NCBI RefSeq assembly: GCF_029784165.1
Contig: NC_073696.1
Location: 100,990,065 to 101,054,064, forward strand
Length of the DNA stretch: 64,000 nt
Source: Wyeomyia smithii
Taxonomy: Eukaryota; Arthropoda; Insecta; Diptera; Culicidae
Direction of reading: 5' to 3'
Both the position numbers and the translations under genes were made by a program. How positions within the stretch are numbered: the first letter of the stretch is position 1; each line of letters starts with the position of its first letter. Below the pieces are notes generated by a model. It saw only the letters and a list, made by a program, of their open reading frames with translations. It did no database searches and was not told where the DNA came from. Shown here in pieces: positions 1 through 10,696 of the stretch.

Positions 1-63
1 CTTTGCTGCCCAAAGTGGCAGAGTTTCGTTTCTGTGCAGTTTGTTTACATTGAGTTGTGAGCC

Positions 64-1819
64 ATGGCAGAGTTAAGAGCAGCTGTTGTCGCTGAATATG
101 TGAAAGGGTACAAACCCGGACACATATTCAAACACCTAAAACCGCTCGGAATCAACCGAAAATTCGTGTACCGGACCATAAATCGGTACCTAGAGACCGG
201 AGGCACCGAGGACAAGGCACGATCTGGACGGACAAAGTCTGTGAGAACTCCAAGGCTGAAAAAGATTATACGAGACCGGATTCGCCTGAATCCCGCCCAA
301 TCTGCACGGAAACTGGCCAGGAACCTTAAAATGAACCGAGAATCAATCCACCTGCTTCTGCGCAAGGATTTACAACTTACACCGTATGAAAAACAGGTGG
401 TTCATGGGGTTACCAAAGCTACAAAGGACAAGTTGCTCGGTTGGCGCGTAGATGACGAGATTATTTCTTCGGACGAGAAGCTGTTCGTTTTGGAGCAAAC
501 AGTCAATCGCCAAAATGATCGAGTTTGGAGTGCAAGCCTCCAGCAAGCTCCTGCGGACAAGCTGAACGTTTCCCGGTTCCAAAATAAGACGTGAGTGATG
601 GTTTGGGGAGCTATTTGCAAGAGAGGTAAACTGCCTCTTATTTTTATCGATAAAGGGGTTAAAATCAACGCAGCGTACTACCTGGACACGGTTTTCAATT
701 CAATTCAATTCAATTTATTTATCACCTGGTAGTGTAAGGTTAAACCTTTTAAATTACTACCTCCGAGTTGCATAACGTTTAATACATATACATAACTATC
801 TAATTTATAATTTATAATCCTATTTACTACTTTAACTTTACAACAATAATATATAATTAAGTTTGTCTAGAGTTCCAAAATTCGAGGCAGCCCCTCTTGA
901 AATTTGCTTCCAAAGTCGAACGCTTAATCGTAGAAGGCATCAAATTCCAATTTACCACACCTCTGACGAACATCGTGTTAGCGTAGCCAGCCGTACTGTT
1001 TCGTTGAATTATGTAGTTTTGAGAACGGCGACTTTGGGTTGGGATCAGTTTTTGAAAAAGCACTGGGGGTGATTGCGTCTTGAAAAGTTTCCATAGAAAC
1101 ACACAGGATCGGTATGCGTATAAGTTCTGAATCGAGCATCCGACTAAATTGTGCTGGAGATGACTTACTCTTGCGTAGCGGTTCAGACCATAGACAAAAC
1201 GGACAGAGCTATTGAGTGCAACTCGTAACCTGCGCATGGAGCTTGCGTTAGGCCGTACGTGCAGAAGGTCTCCGAACAAGAAATGCGGTAGTATCAGAGC
1301 CTTGAACAACTTCAGTCGAATCATAGGTGCAGAAGACGCAGTACTGAAGAGTGATCGCAAACAAGCATAAATATTGCCGCATTGCTGGTTAATTAATCCA
1401 TCCCACTCCAAATCAGCTTGAAACACGTAACCAAGGTTCACAGCGTTTTCAACCCATTCGATAGTTTCTCCCTTGTTTTGAATAAAAATATTCTGCCTCA
1501 AGCTGAACTATTGTTTGAAGACGATTACTACTGCTTCCAGCAAGATGGCGCCCCATCCCACACCGCAAAGGTTGTTCAGGCGTGGTGTGAGGAAAACTTG
1601 ACCGATGTCATTTCGAAGAATGATGAATGGTGGGGATACATGATGTCGAAGCTGAACGACTATAAAATAACAAATTTGGAGCAATTCAAGCGAGTTATCA
1701 CGAAAATCTGGGACGAGATGCCGATGGAGCACGTGCGCGCCGCTTGCGACGACTTTCCGAGACGTCTGAAGCTGGTTCGATCAGAGAAAGGTGGTGTAAT
1801 TCCGAGATATCGTCTGTGA
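64..1819 (+). pseudogene. ITm (mariner/Tc1-type) transposase, broken and split by a LINE insertion
   Basis: The product would be a cut-and-paste DDE transposase acting on the ends of its own element. The ATG at 64 opens 176 codons with a helix-turn-helix paired-like N-terminus (PGHIFKHLKPLG, then FVYRTINRYLETGG), an acidic catalytic stretch (ISSDEKLFVLEQ) and an in-frame TGA at 595-597. The same frame resumes as VMVWGAIC and runs to YYLDTV near 696. Foreign LINE DNA then occupies about 697-1500, and the transposase returns at about 1503 with DDYYCFQQDGAPSH, the second catalytic Asp, and ends at 1819. The expected segment with the third acidic residue is missing: KNDEW joins directly to WGYMMSKLND. 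Nonsense mutation, insertion and internal deletion make it inactive. The mosquito ITmD37E family is the likely identity, by pattern recognition. The 5' terminal repeat may lie outside the window. Confidence 0.85.
697..1500 (-). mobile_element. 5'-truncated non-LTR retrotransposon (LINE) 3' end inside the ITm transposase
   Basis: On the minus strand an ORF from 1501 to 857 (214 aa) shows the thumb/C-terminal region of a LINE reverse transcriptase: YVFQADLEWDGLINQ, then MIRLKLFKALILPHFLFG, then RVALNSSVRFVYGLNRYARV. It ends with the typical NWNLMPSTIK tail segment. Downstream on the minus strand is a short A+T-rich 3' UTR that finishes in a TTGAA pentanucleotide array at about 695-715, the simple-repeat tail of target-primed insertion. 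No polymerase core is present, so this is a dead-on-arrival 5' truncation. Its borders coincide with the break in the transposase frame. The LINE clade cannot be assigned from this fragment. Confidence 0.75.
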
Positions 1820-1879
1820 AGTATCTTTATGAGTTACTGAATAAAGCTACACGCAAAAGTTCAAGCTTTAATCATCCAA

Positions 1880-2639
1880 TGTGTTCTTTCAATTCGCACA
1901 GAATTTGCTCTGACTTCGCACAACCAATGCGTGATACGCATAACGCAAAAGTTGTACAAGGAATACATTGACAGAGATCAAACTCAGAATATGTATCATA
2001 TACACAAAAATCGTAATGTCTCGGTAAACTTCGGCTTCGGGCGAACGATCAGTTTCGAGGCGCTCAAAAAACCGTTCTTTACTTTCGCGAGCCGGTGCGT
2101 ATCAACGGCTCGTGCATCCCTAAAAATCGTCAGCAACCGAAACAGCCAATAGCGAGCCTTGTTGCCGCGGAAGTTATTGACGCTGGTGCCAGTAACGCAG
2201 AACCGAATGCATGTGAATGAAACCCTCACCCCTAGTAAGATCTTACTATATGTACTATATTTAGATTTTTATTATAGTTTTATCATCTTGAAGCAAGCAA
2301 AATACTTCGTTTCTTCTTCTGTCTTTAATTCGAGTTAATCGACCTTCCGTAATTTTCTTTGTATGAATTTTACCGTTCACACTTTCATGAACATGATTTT
2401 TTTAATAGCTCCATTAACAATGTTTTTCTTACGTAACATAATCAATTCACCCCCTTCCCTCCCCTGTGAGATGGCGTAAGAAAATTGCACCCCCCCCTCC
2501 ACCCCTATTTGCTTACGTAATTATTGAACGGCCCCTATACGATAGTTCCGAAAGTAGGCTTCGTATCACTTCAGGACATAATTTGAATTGTGGCACGAAG
2601 CTAGATCCAGCCAGAAGATCGTAGGGCCATGGTTTTGAT
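1880..2639. other. Gene-free stretch with a GTAA/C-rich repeat motif
   Basis: No convincing gene. The segment 2420-2535 carries two outward CTTACGTAA motifs around a C-rich core (CCCCCTTCCCTCCCC) and ends in TTGAACGGCCCC. A related but diverged arrangement (ATTACGTAACGC followed by ACGCCCCCTCCCCC) occurs at 7660-7725, which suggests one repetitive family. 2000-2230 is somewhat more G+C-rich but gives no recognisable protein on either strand. Confidence 0.35.
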
Positions 2640-3225
2640 TTAACATGTAGAAAGCGGACGCTTCTGTAGACACTCCTTGAGGTAGATCTTCTTCTTTACA
2701 GTCCCGGTTGACACGAACGGTGCAATCTGTTTGTCACATGAGCAGATTGCTTGCCAAATCATGTATTTCTTAGCAAACTTTAAAAAATTTCTTAACAGTA
2801 GCCCCGGAAGCTGCCGAAATTCTACCTTGACATAAGTCTTATCATTCATGATGAGACAATGAGAATTCGTCTGCATCTGGGTGTACAGTTTCCGGGTCCG
2901 TGGCTTTACCACCAGATTTCGCCTTCTGCACTTTGTACGTATACAGTCTCCCCCAGCCCTTGGCTCTCTGGACAAAAGAATTGGACAGATTCAACGCTTT
3001 CACGACACGCTCGTGATCGCTTCTGATCACTAATAGAACATCCATTCTAACCTTCTTCGTTCGATGCTCAGAGTTTCGGTAATAATGTTTAATCACACGA
3101 CTCACCGTTGACGGTACGATTCCGAGTTACTTTCCGATATCCCGATGAGAGAGTTGAGGATTTTCCAGGTGCTTGCGCAAAATCAATTCGCGACGTTGCT
3201 TTTTAATTTTTCGAAAGACTGACAG
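2640..3225 (-). pseudogene. Second mariner/Tc1-like transposase relic
   Basis: Read on the minus strand, the N-terminal DNA-binding part begins near 3215 (RRELILRKHLENPQLSHRDI), is broken by an in-frame stop, and continues PSTVSRVIKHYYRNSEHRTK from about 3125. After a frame change the catalytic region appears: SHCLIMNDKTYVKVEFRQLP (first catalytic Asp in MNDKTY), then KFAKKYMIWQAICSC and VYLEECLQK-like residues to the stop at 2640. The final catalytic part is absent. The MNDKTYVK and KYMIWQAICS motifs are those of the DD41D-type mariner relatives common in mosquitoes; that subfamily label is inferred. Stops, frame change and truncation make this a fossil. It is a different family from the transposase at the window start. 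Confidence 0.75.
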
Positions 3226-3306
3226 CGATAAAATACAGTGTAACCAATACACTTTAAACTACTTCTACCCAAATTTTCCAGAGAAAATACCCAAGGGTAT
3301 TTGCTA

Positions 3307-4425
3307 CAGCGCACAAAGGAGTAACTCGAGTGAAAACCTGGCCAAAATTATTTTCGCTGCTATTTAGCAATATTTTGGGAAATATTTAAGTGTGAAGTGG
3401 AAGTGGCTGGTTCGAGTATTGTATCAAAGAGTAACTCTAAATATCACACACACAACTTAATGTTTACATTTACATAGCCTATATGTCTTCATTAATGTTA
3501 GTGAGCAGATGAAGTAATACGCTCGTATGATTTGTTTTCGCAAAACGGGCAGCGAAACGAATCGAAGAATTTACCAGCAAAATGATGTAGCAAAATATCT
3601 TTATTTAGAATTATCAATTTGATGCTCACAGATTAGATGATGCCTCGTGGAACCTACGTAGGTTGGAAAAAGCCTTTTGTACGGAGTGTTATTTACCCGG
3701 ATTATTGATTCTGTGCATCAAGTTATTTTTAAGTTAACTTAAATTAGTGGAAATTCATTCACTAAACTAATCTCATTTCATCTTTGTTGAGCTGAAACAC
3801 TGTTTTAAGCGTGAGGCAGGCACCCATCAGGTTTTTGTTTATTTTCCCGTGTACGCGTGAACACTTAACGTCAAAATTCGTTATAAGCAACATTTTTCAA
3901 ACGGGTCGCAAATGTAAATCCGGACGTTACCGAATGAGATATTTGCGAGGATGTGTTCGTGATGTTATGAACTTCCTTCCTCCCGATGATTGTATGATCG
4001 GATTCCGCGAGATTTGATAACTTTTTTAATATTGAAAAGGCTCGAAAACACGTAAAAATCACTAATTTCGAAAGCTTCTTGGGAGTAGCTATAATTTTTA
4101 ATTTCGGAATTTCTATCAACCGGTTTATGAGCATTGAACATAAAGAACTCATTTGCTGTAAAATATTTATTAATTGTCATTTTTTTATGCCTGGCACAAC
4201 TTGTTACTATAAATGGTTCGATTCCCTAAAAAAAATGCTTGAAAATTTGTCAATGTTTACAGCGCTCCCAGCATATGATAATACCGTTTAACTTTCATCG
4301 AGTGATGGCATTTTGTAAAGCATCTATTTAAGCTGCAGAAAAAAATAAAGCGGCACCAAAAAGCGACAAAAAACTTTTTTCTTATTTTGGCCAGCTTTTT
4401 GTTCTAGGTACTCCTCTGTGCAGCG
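3307..4425. mobile_element. Non-autonomous element with ~45-bp terminal inverted repeats
   Basis: The left end (3307-3352) and the reverse complement of the right end (4381-4425) share GCACA(A/G)AGGAGTA(A/C)CT and then AAAA-CTGGCCAAAAT. A TA dinucleotide precedes the left end, but no clean TA follows the right end. The 1.1-kb interior has no transposase; small ORFs inside it look random. This fits a degenerate mariner-type MITE. Confidence 0.55.
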
Positions 4426-4596
4426 TTTCTTTCCGTGATGTAACTTGATGTAGGACACCCTCTTAGTCAGTGTTGAATACCCGAGTAGGAAACTCAGACA
4501 CAAATCGAAAAGAACAATACCACCATCACAAACACTATGAGCAATTAAATATGCGCAACTAGTATTAAATAAGGTTACAAGAAAATTATCAAAAAC

Positions 4597-4689
4597 TGAA
4601 TATTGAGAATAGGTTATGTTTCCATTTAATTCTACTGCAAAAAAATTGTAGTAGAATTAAATGGAAACATAAGCTATTCTTAATATTCA
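4597..4689. repeat. Near-perfect hairpin, 44-bp arms, 5-nt loop
   Basis: 4597-4640 and 4646-4689 are reverse complements with three mismatches, separated by five A residues. The inverted repeat is immediately downstream of the poly(A) signal of the small gene at 4752-4954. It may be a tiny fold-back MITE or the stem of a small-RNA hairpin. Confidence 0.85.
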
Positions 4690-4715
4690 ATTCCATTTTA
4701 CTAAAAAAAAAGAAA

Positions 4716-4721
4716 TTTATT
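4716..4721 (-). terminator. Poly(A) signal AATAAA for the small secreted-peptide gene
   Basis: On the minus strand AATAAA lies 31 nt after the stop codon at 4752. This position fits the 3' end of a compact transcript starting near 4999. Confidence 0.6.
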
Positions 4722-4751
4722 TATCAAAAACTGATTGATTTGTATTCTCAA

Positions 4752-4954
4752 TTACGGAGGAATTATTTCAACTTTATTCAAATGCTGCAAATGGGACAAA
4801 CAAAAAGATAATTGTTCCAGCCCCCACATAGTAGTTCTATTAATCTTGTTGATTATTCAATACTCACAAACGTACGTGCCTCTAGGTCATCATTCGGTGC
4901 AGATAGGGCTAGAGCTGCGACCAACAACATCGCAAGGGCTAGTATGAACTTCAT
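4752..4954 (-). CDS. Tiny secreted peptide, two exons (4954-4868 and 4784-4752)
   Basis: I do not recognise the family. Exon 1 begins at an ATG preceded by CAAA (good insect start context). It encodes MKFILALAMLLVAALALSAP, a textbook signal peptide, followed by NDDLEARTF. A GTGAGT donor at 4867, an 83-nt intron with a long pyrimidine tract and a TTTGCAG acceptor ending at 4785 lead to exon 2, HLNKVEIIPP then TAA. The whole precursor is 39 aa, so the mature peptide would be only about 20 residues after cleavage near ALS-AP. An alternative donor (GTACGT at 4875) would give a shorter tail, LEAPFE. Unspliced, exon 1 would stop after FVSIE. A TATA box, initiator and poly(A) signal sit at the right distances. 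The product would be exported; an immune, salivary or reproductive peptide are all possible but unproven. Confidence 0.6.
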
Positions 4955-4996
4955 TTTGATTAGTTGTATTACTCTCTTCAGGAATCTCTGGCAGAA

Positions 4997-5032
4997 ACTG
5001 ATGCATTAGCTACCAACCGCCAAGCTTTTATA
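4997..5032 (-). promoter_or_regulatory. Core promoter (TATA plus initiator) of the small secreted-peptide gene
   Basis: On the minus strand TATAAAAG lies at 5032-5025, and the arthropod initiator TCAGT at 5001-4997 puts +1 at A4999, 33 nt from the first T of the TATA box. The implied 5' UTR is 45 nt to the ATG at 4954. Both elements match the consensus and their spacing is near canonical. Confidence 0.6.
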
Positions 5033-5124
5033 CCACGCTGTGTTTGTACAACCAGTTCGCTTAAACCTGAGAAAGATTTCTTCATGTGTAATATCTGGTA
5101 GACAAAAGCAAAAAAATGCTGGCC

Positions 5125-5540
5125 TAAAGCTCAAACCCAAAAAAAAGATTATAGCTATTTAACCATTCCTGTGATTGTTGGTGCCCCTAGCCATTTCAGT
5201 TACGCGACAAAAGCTCCCACCCACTCCAACGCGAGCGTTAACCGTGCGCCTCCTTTCACTGTTTAACCGATGGAGACGCTAAGTTGATTATTCGACAGCC
5301 TTCTAGGGAACGAGCTTTGGGAGGAAATCTGGATCTAGAGCTCGATAGTAATATTCTAAAAGTTGATGTTTTTTTTAGAATAATACTATCGAACCTTAGA
5401 TCCAAATTTTCCCTCAAACTAGTTCTCTAGAATGATGTACTTGGTATCTCCATCGATTGGACAGTGAAAGGAGGCACCCGATTAACGTTCGCGTTTGAGT
5501 GGGTGGGAGCTATTGTCGCGTAACTGAAATGGCTAGGGGC
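5125..5540. mobile_element. Fold-back MITE with ~175-bp arms (family F1, copy 1)
   Basis: 5183-5360 and 5363-5540 are long imperfect inverted repeats; both outer ends read GCCCCTAGCCATTTCAGTTA on their own strand and meet at a short A/T centre. The left outer flank (5131-5182) carries the family terminus: GCTCAAACCC, then GATTATAGCTAT and AACCATTCCTGTGA. The same terminus recurs at 24985-25018, 29005-29075, 33015-33080 and 34690-34765. The equivalent right terminus is missing because an RTE-like LINE 3' end begins at 5541. No coding capacity. Confidence 0.8.
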
Positions 5541-7260
5541 GTCAAAATTCAGCTTGATCTTGATCAGTCAGCTCCAAGCCGAAGTGTCCTTTGCTGTTCG
5601 AAGAAGTCGTCTCCATTCGATTCGGTCCATGTCCGCAGGTCGTCTTCCATTTGTTCGAGCCACCTTGCTCGCTGCGCATTCCGCCGGATCTTCAGCAAGA
5701 ACTGTTTTCACCGGGTTGTCGTCCAACATCCTTACGACATGCCCAGCCCACCGTAGTCTCCCGATTTTCGCCGTTTGAACGATGAGTGGTTCTCCCAACA
5801 GCTGATGCAACTCGTGGTTCATCCGCCTCCGCCATGATCCAACTTCCATCTGCACTCCATCACAGATAGTACGCAGCACCTTCCGTTCGAAAAACCCCAA
5901 GGGCGCGTTGGTCCTCCACTAGCATGGTCCAGGTTTGGTTGCCGTAGGGGACTACTGGTCTGACCATTGTTTTGTAGATGGTCAACTTCGTGCGGCGGCG
6001 GATTTTGTTCGAGCGGGGCGTCCTCCGGAGTCCAAAGTAGGCACGATTTCCTGCCATAAGACGTCAAGGTATTTCCCTGCTGGTGTCATCCGTAGTCACC
6101 AGTCATCCAGGTACACGAACTGGTCTACGACCTCGGTTTCATGACCGCTAATATGAATTCGTGGTGGGAGGTTGATACTGTCTACTCTGAACCTCTTCCT
6201 CTCATGTACTTAGTCTTCGATGCGTTTATGGCCAATCCAATTCGTCCGGCTTTAGCCTTCAGTCTGGTGTACGTTTCCGTCATCTTCTCAAGGGTTCGTG
6301 CTACAATATCAATGTCATCGACGAAGCCAGAGAGCTAAACAGACCTCCTAAATATCGTGCCATCACCCTACGTATGACACCTTCCAAAACGATGTTGAAT
6401 AGCAATCACGATCACCTTGCCGTAACCCTTTCGAGATTCGAAAGGACTCGAGAGTGTCCCCGAAACTCGAACTACGCGAATCACCCGCTCCATCGTCGAC
6501 TTGACCAACCGTGTCAGATTATCCGGAAAACCGTAATCGTGCATAATCTGCCATAGCTGATCTGGATCGATTGTGTCGTATGCCGATTGAAAATCGATAA
6601 ACAGGTGATGTGTGGGCCCATTATATTAACGGCATTTCTGTGGAACCTGCCTTACCGCGAATATTTGGTCCGTGGTTGCGCGGGCACCTACCTAGCACTA
6701 AAAGGCCAGGCCCAAACTCGCTGGTAGTGCCACAGTTCTGATAAAAGGTAGCCTCTCGATGTCCGCTTTTCCATATCTTCTGTCTGGACCAGCAAAGATC
6801 CTGCAGTGCTACGATTTAGAAGTTGCGTGGATTGAGTCCCTCATATATGATCCTGTCGCAGCTGTGAAAACCTAGCGATCTGCAGTTCCATGAACCGAGT
6901 TTTTAATCGTAGTCCTTATTTTTTCGCCTAGGTCGATGCCGATTCTTCCTATCCGTATTAACTCCTTCGATATTTGCAACGCTTGGTGTTTGCGGGGTGG
7001 CTTGTTGGGCCTTCCCCAACCCGTTGTCTCGCCGGAGGACCATCGTGTTAGTTCTGTTTAGAGCTCCACGCTGAAACCAGGACGTTGATCAGCCGCTCCT
7101 AACATGGAGATCAGACATTGTTTCGAGCCGCACCATCTTGGTGAACAGACGCTCAAGTTGGCGAAGCATTTCTTCTACCGCCGAGATATGGGTAACGCGC
7201 CGATCGCCGAACGAGAATGATCGCGTCGCACCTTCTCACTCAGCTATTGTTGGATGACAG
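5541..7260 (-). pseudogene. RTE/JAM1-like LINE, internally deleted and frameshifted
   Basis: A LINE encodes an endonuclease and reverse transcriptase that copy its RNA into new sites. On the minus strand, 7260-6640 reads through a basic linker into an AP-endonuclease start (KLGSWNCRSLGF, then IVALQDLCWSRQKIWKSGHR). At about 6617 the sequence jumps to the RT core, HLFIDFQSAYDTIDPDQLWQ. LLFNIVLEGVIRRVM follows near 6395-6360, then RPVVPYGNQTWTM and ERKVLRTICDGVQ. The C-terminus ends at 5568 and a tail with GATCAAGATCAAG finishes the element at about 5541. The rest of the endonuclease and the fingers region are lost, and at least three frame changes separate the pieces. The order of domains and the short tandem tail fit RTE-type elements; the clade name is inferred. 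Confidence 0.8.
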
Positions 7261-7264
7261 CATT

Positions 7265-8620
7265 GCCCAGGCAACGTTGTTTTATTGTTGTTTCAATTAA
7301 GTGAGTACTGAATACTGACTGTCACTTTTTTCAACGCCTGCTGATTCCCTGGAAGTGGCCCCACAGTGAAGAGCTATACATCACTGGGTGAAGGACATTC
7401 CAAAGAATGAAATGGTATATAATAATCATTTTATTTCTTACACAAGCTTTAATAATTCGTTTTTCATTGACTAGTGTTCGAAGTTCAAGACTGTTCAAAG
7501 TTTGAATCAAAACGGTATGTTAATTAGTTCGGATTAGGGCTAACTTCAACAGTGTGATTTTAATGTATGATTACGACATCGTAAGGCATTTCCCTCACCC
7601 AAAATGTAACAATAAGTAATGTTTAAAATTCCGAGCCTCTGTCCATAGGCGACATCCATGAATTACGTAACGCAAAAAAAAACAAACATTTTGCTACGCC
7701 CCCTCCCCCTTTTTCAATAAAACGTAACTCTACAACCTATCCACCATAAAAATACAAATATTAAAAGATTTAATAATCCCAAAATTCAGGAATCTACGGA
7801 TTTATGAGAGCAAAACTCTACGAATCTCAGCATCCAATAATAGAGAAATTCATGATTTAAAAAATCTACGAATTTAAGAATCTGAAAATATAAGAATTTA
7901 GAGGTTTAGAAGCTAACTATTATGGTATTAAATGATCTAGTTATCACAAGAATTTATTTTTTCAGGAGAATGCTAACTGGGAGTTCCATGAATTGAACTA
8001 ATCTATAAAAATCCTTAATTGCAAGAACCAAAAAATCGGAGAATCAAAAAAAAAAAAAAAAGAATGCACCCAAACTCGCGAATCCAAAAATCCTCAAACT
8101 TCTCGAAAACTAATTACTTTTCGTGATTTGCTTTTCGGATGTTTAAAGTAAAGTGAAGCGTTCAAGTATGCTGGCTATTGATTAAGGCTTGTTCAAAGAT
8201 GCAAATATAGTGAGTGTAACGCTGTTGTGTTGTTGTCAATGTTGTATTTCAATTGTTTAAAAATTTAAATCAATTAATTATTACTAAATTAATTAAAACA
8301 CAGAGCAGCCTGTCAGCTAGTCTCGCGGTTTGATGCTTGTAGCGCTATACCTACAGTCTAGCGGTTGGAATGTAGCACCAGGGATTTGCTTTGATTAACA
8401 TTAAGATTACCTTTTCTTGAAAAACAAGCTACAAACCTCTTGATTAGAGTTAATTCGCGGAAAAACATTAACTAAATATGATATTCATCTCACAACATAT
8501 GTGCAAACTACTAACAAACAAAAACCTGCTTTTTGGATTCTTGGAACTTAATTCATCATTCAGGACTGAACTTAGCAAAACAGTTACCAAATTCCTAAAG
8601 TAGATGTTCGACATGTATGT
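7265..8620. other. Unrecognised A+T-rich DNA
   Basis: No gene recognised. 7660-7725 holds the diverged C-rich/ACGTAA motif also seen at 2420-2535. 7770-7900 contains a loosely repeated AATCTACGAATTT-like phrase (AGGAATCTACGGATTT, CAAAACTCTACGAATCT, AAAATCTACGAATTTAAG), suggesting a short degenerate minisatellite. A run of A residues is at 8046-8062. Confidence 0.4.
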
Positions 8621-8848
8621 TGATTATGTGTGCTTGAGAAAGTTTCGTAAAACGTATTTCAAAAGAAGTTTTTCAAATGAAATCCACGCACTGTTGCATG
8701 CTACAATCATTATTAAAACGGTGCATTTAAAAATCAAATGATTGATTCCTACTATTTGCGAATTTTTTGGTAAATCAAGGAGATTAGTTATTGAACATGG
8801 ATTGTTTCGGTTTTTTCGGTCCGGTTCAATTTTACGGCTTCTACTTAC

Positions 8849-8896
8849 CATGGATGCAAAATTAAGAACACAAATGAGAACTATAAAGTTCGCCAT
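8849..8896 (-). CDS. Candidate first exon of a secreted protein (partial)
   Basis: I do not recognise a family. On the minus strand ATG at 8896 opens MANFIVLICVLNFASM, a hydrophobic signal-peptide-like stretch. It is followed directly by the splice donor GTAAGTAG at 8848. An in-frame upstream ATG at 8920 would add MTFHITIV. A TCAGT initiator lies at 8956-8952 with a weak TATA-like TATTCA 32 nt upstream. If unspliced, the frame stays open to 8624 (124 codons from 8998), but that extension is Asn/Lys/Ile-rich and unconvincing. No second exon or poly(A) site could be assigned with confidence. The evidence is promoter-like sequence, signal peptide and donor only. Confidence 0.28.
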
Positions 8897-8999
8897 AACG
8901 ATTGTTATATGAAATGTCATTTCGCAGGAGTAGGAATTCAAACCTCCACCTACTGAGTTATTTTTCAATGCTCGATGTTTTGAATATGTAAAACGCAAT

Positions 9000-10696
9000 T
9001 TCCTCGTTGCATGCAGGAAACCAGCAGCTAGTAAGACGCAATAAACTCGACCACGACCTACGACAATTCGCCGCCAGTATTTCGATCGTACTTTCGCTCA
9101 AGCTACGCAAATCGATGAATGCGAGCTTGCACAACCCCTTCTGCCGCACCTTATCCTGTCTGTCTGTAGGAAGGAGAGCGACTAGCCGCCATCCGACAGC
9201 CCTATCCTTGGGCACCAAGGCAAGTGATGCGTCTGTGCAAAGAGTATAAATGTGGTTCTTATAGTTCGGTGACGTTTCCCGAGAGCGCCACAGAGAAAGA
9301 GAGACACAAGATGAATCACTCCCAAATCAGTTTAACGACATGCGATGAGTACACGACTCGAGGCTCTCCCGTTTCTGTTTTTACTCACGACGTCCTTGCG
9401 CCTACTATGAATTACCACCCACTAGCCGGGCCGGGAGCCGCCATCGAGAACAAGGCTAGAGCGTCGTATAGTAATACTACAATTTCCCATACACACAAAC
9501 CTGCCCATCTACTATTCACTAGACGACTAGTACTTTAATGGTGCCGACCGTCGCGACAGGTCGTCTCACATCTGTGATGATGGTGTGAACCTTGCGGCTG
9601 AACCAAGTGCCTGACAGGAAGACGATATTTAGTGGCAACGTTCTGTATTAACATATGTTATCAGGTTTTTTAATACTTTCGCCTTTATCCTTTTAGAATT
9701 CACGCCTGAATATGTTAATGATTGATGCAAGAGTGTGAGAGGGCACTTGTCAGCCACCTGAGCTAAGCTGGGGCTCTAACTCACATAAAATTTTACTGCG
9801 ACGCACTGCGATGCGACTTGTTTTTTCAAGTGCAATGAGGAAAAACATTTTTGATACGACGCAATTTAACCTTTCAGTAAACATTAGTGACGATCTCTGT
9901 ATGTGTTTTCCGCGTTTATCAATTCAATTAGTTAAATGAGGTTTCAGATTGAAAAATACTCACGCATTATGACCACAACTTCAAGTAGGTATATTTGATA
10001 CATCTTCTAGTAGCGAATTCGTTTGGTTCATACAACTTTAGCTGAAAAGTTGTCAGACTCGTCTAGTTAATGAACAAGTTCTTTAGTATTAATTATTTGC
10101 GAATTATTTCAATTTTTCATAGTGATTTTGAACTGTTGTAAATCAAATATTTTATCTACCAAATACAATTATAAGGTTGAGATTCTTTTCACTTTACGTT
10201 TTTGAGCGTGAAAATATGAACTTACACTAAGTAAACAGCGCTCAAATAGCTACTCTATTCATGCGTCGGCGGTGAAAATATTCGATCAAAGTTCCCTTCA
10301 CCTACCCTTTATGATTCAGAAGAAAATTAGTTTTCAAAATTTGAGGTGATCGCGACCACATTCCGATTTACCTCGTATTCCAAAATTCGCGTATAAAGAA
10401 AGCCGCGAAAAATTCCGGAAATCGTTTCCAACAGAGCACTCAGTCTAACAATGTTGTTTACCAGAACGCGATCACAATTTGCTCGATGCGTTCCATGCAA
10501 CAAAATGATACAGCTGTACTAGCAATCGATCATTATTCAACAATAAACAGACGGTTGAGGCATTCAACATAATTATTTGGACAGCCGACACAAACGACAA
10601 TAACCGCAGGACTAATCCCGCGCTAATTAATCAAATTCCAACCGATTAATGTTAATTTAATACCTTTTCCCATTTATCTTCCTCTGTTACTTTCAG
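9000..10696. other. Gene-free stretch; G+C-richer island at 9000-9600
   Basis: 9000-9600 is noticeably more G+C-rich than its surroundings and contains GTATAAATG at 9243 and a GAGA-like tract (AGAGAAAGAGAGAC) near 9293. These could belong to a promoter or 5' UTR. The open frames here show no recognisable domain. 9600-10690 is A+T-rich with a TATAAAG at 10393 and a CACTCAGTC at 10438, too far apart for a canonical promoter pair. Confidence 0.35.

Noticed and set aside
9224..9538. 104-codon plus ORF after a TATA-like GTATAAATG
   Set aside because: No recognisable protein features, and the ATG overlaps the TATA-like site, so the promoter and ORF cannot both be used as drawn.
10393..10513. TATAAAG followed by CACTCAGTC and a short ORF (MLFTRTRSQFARC)
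   Set aside because: The TATA to initiator distance is about 50 nt, too long, and the ORF is 22 codons with no signal peptide or donor.
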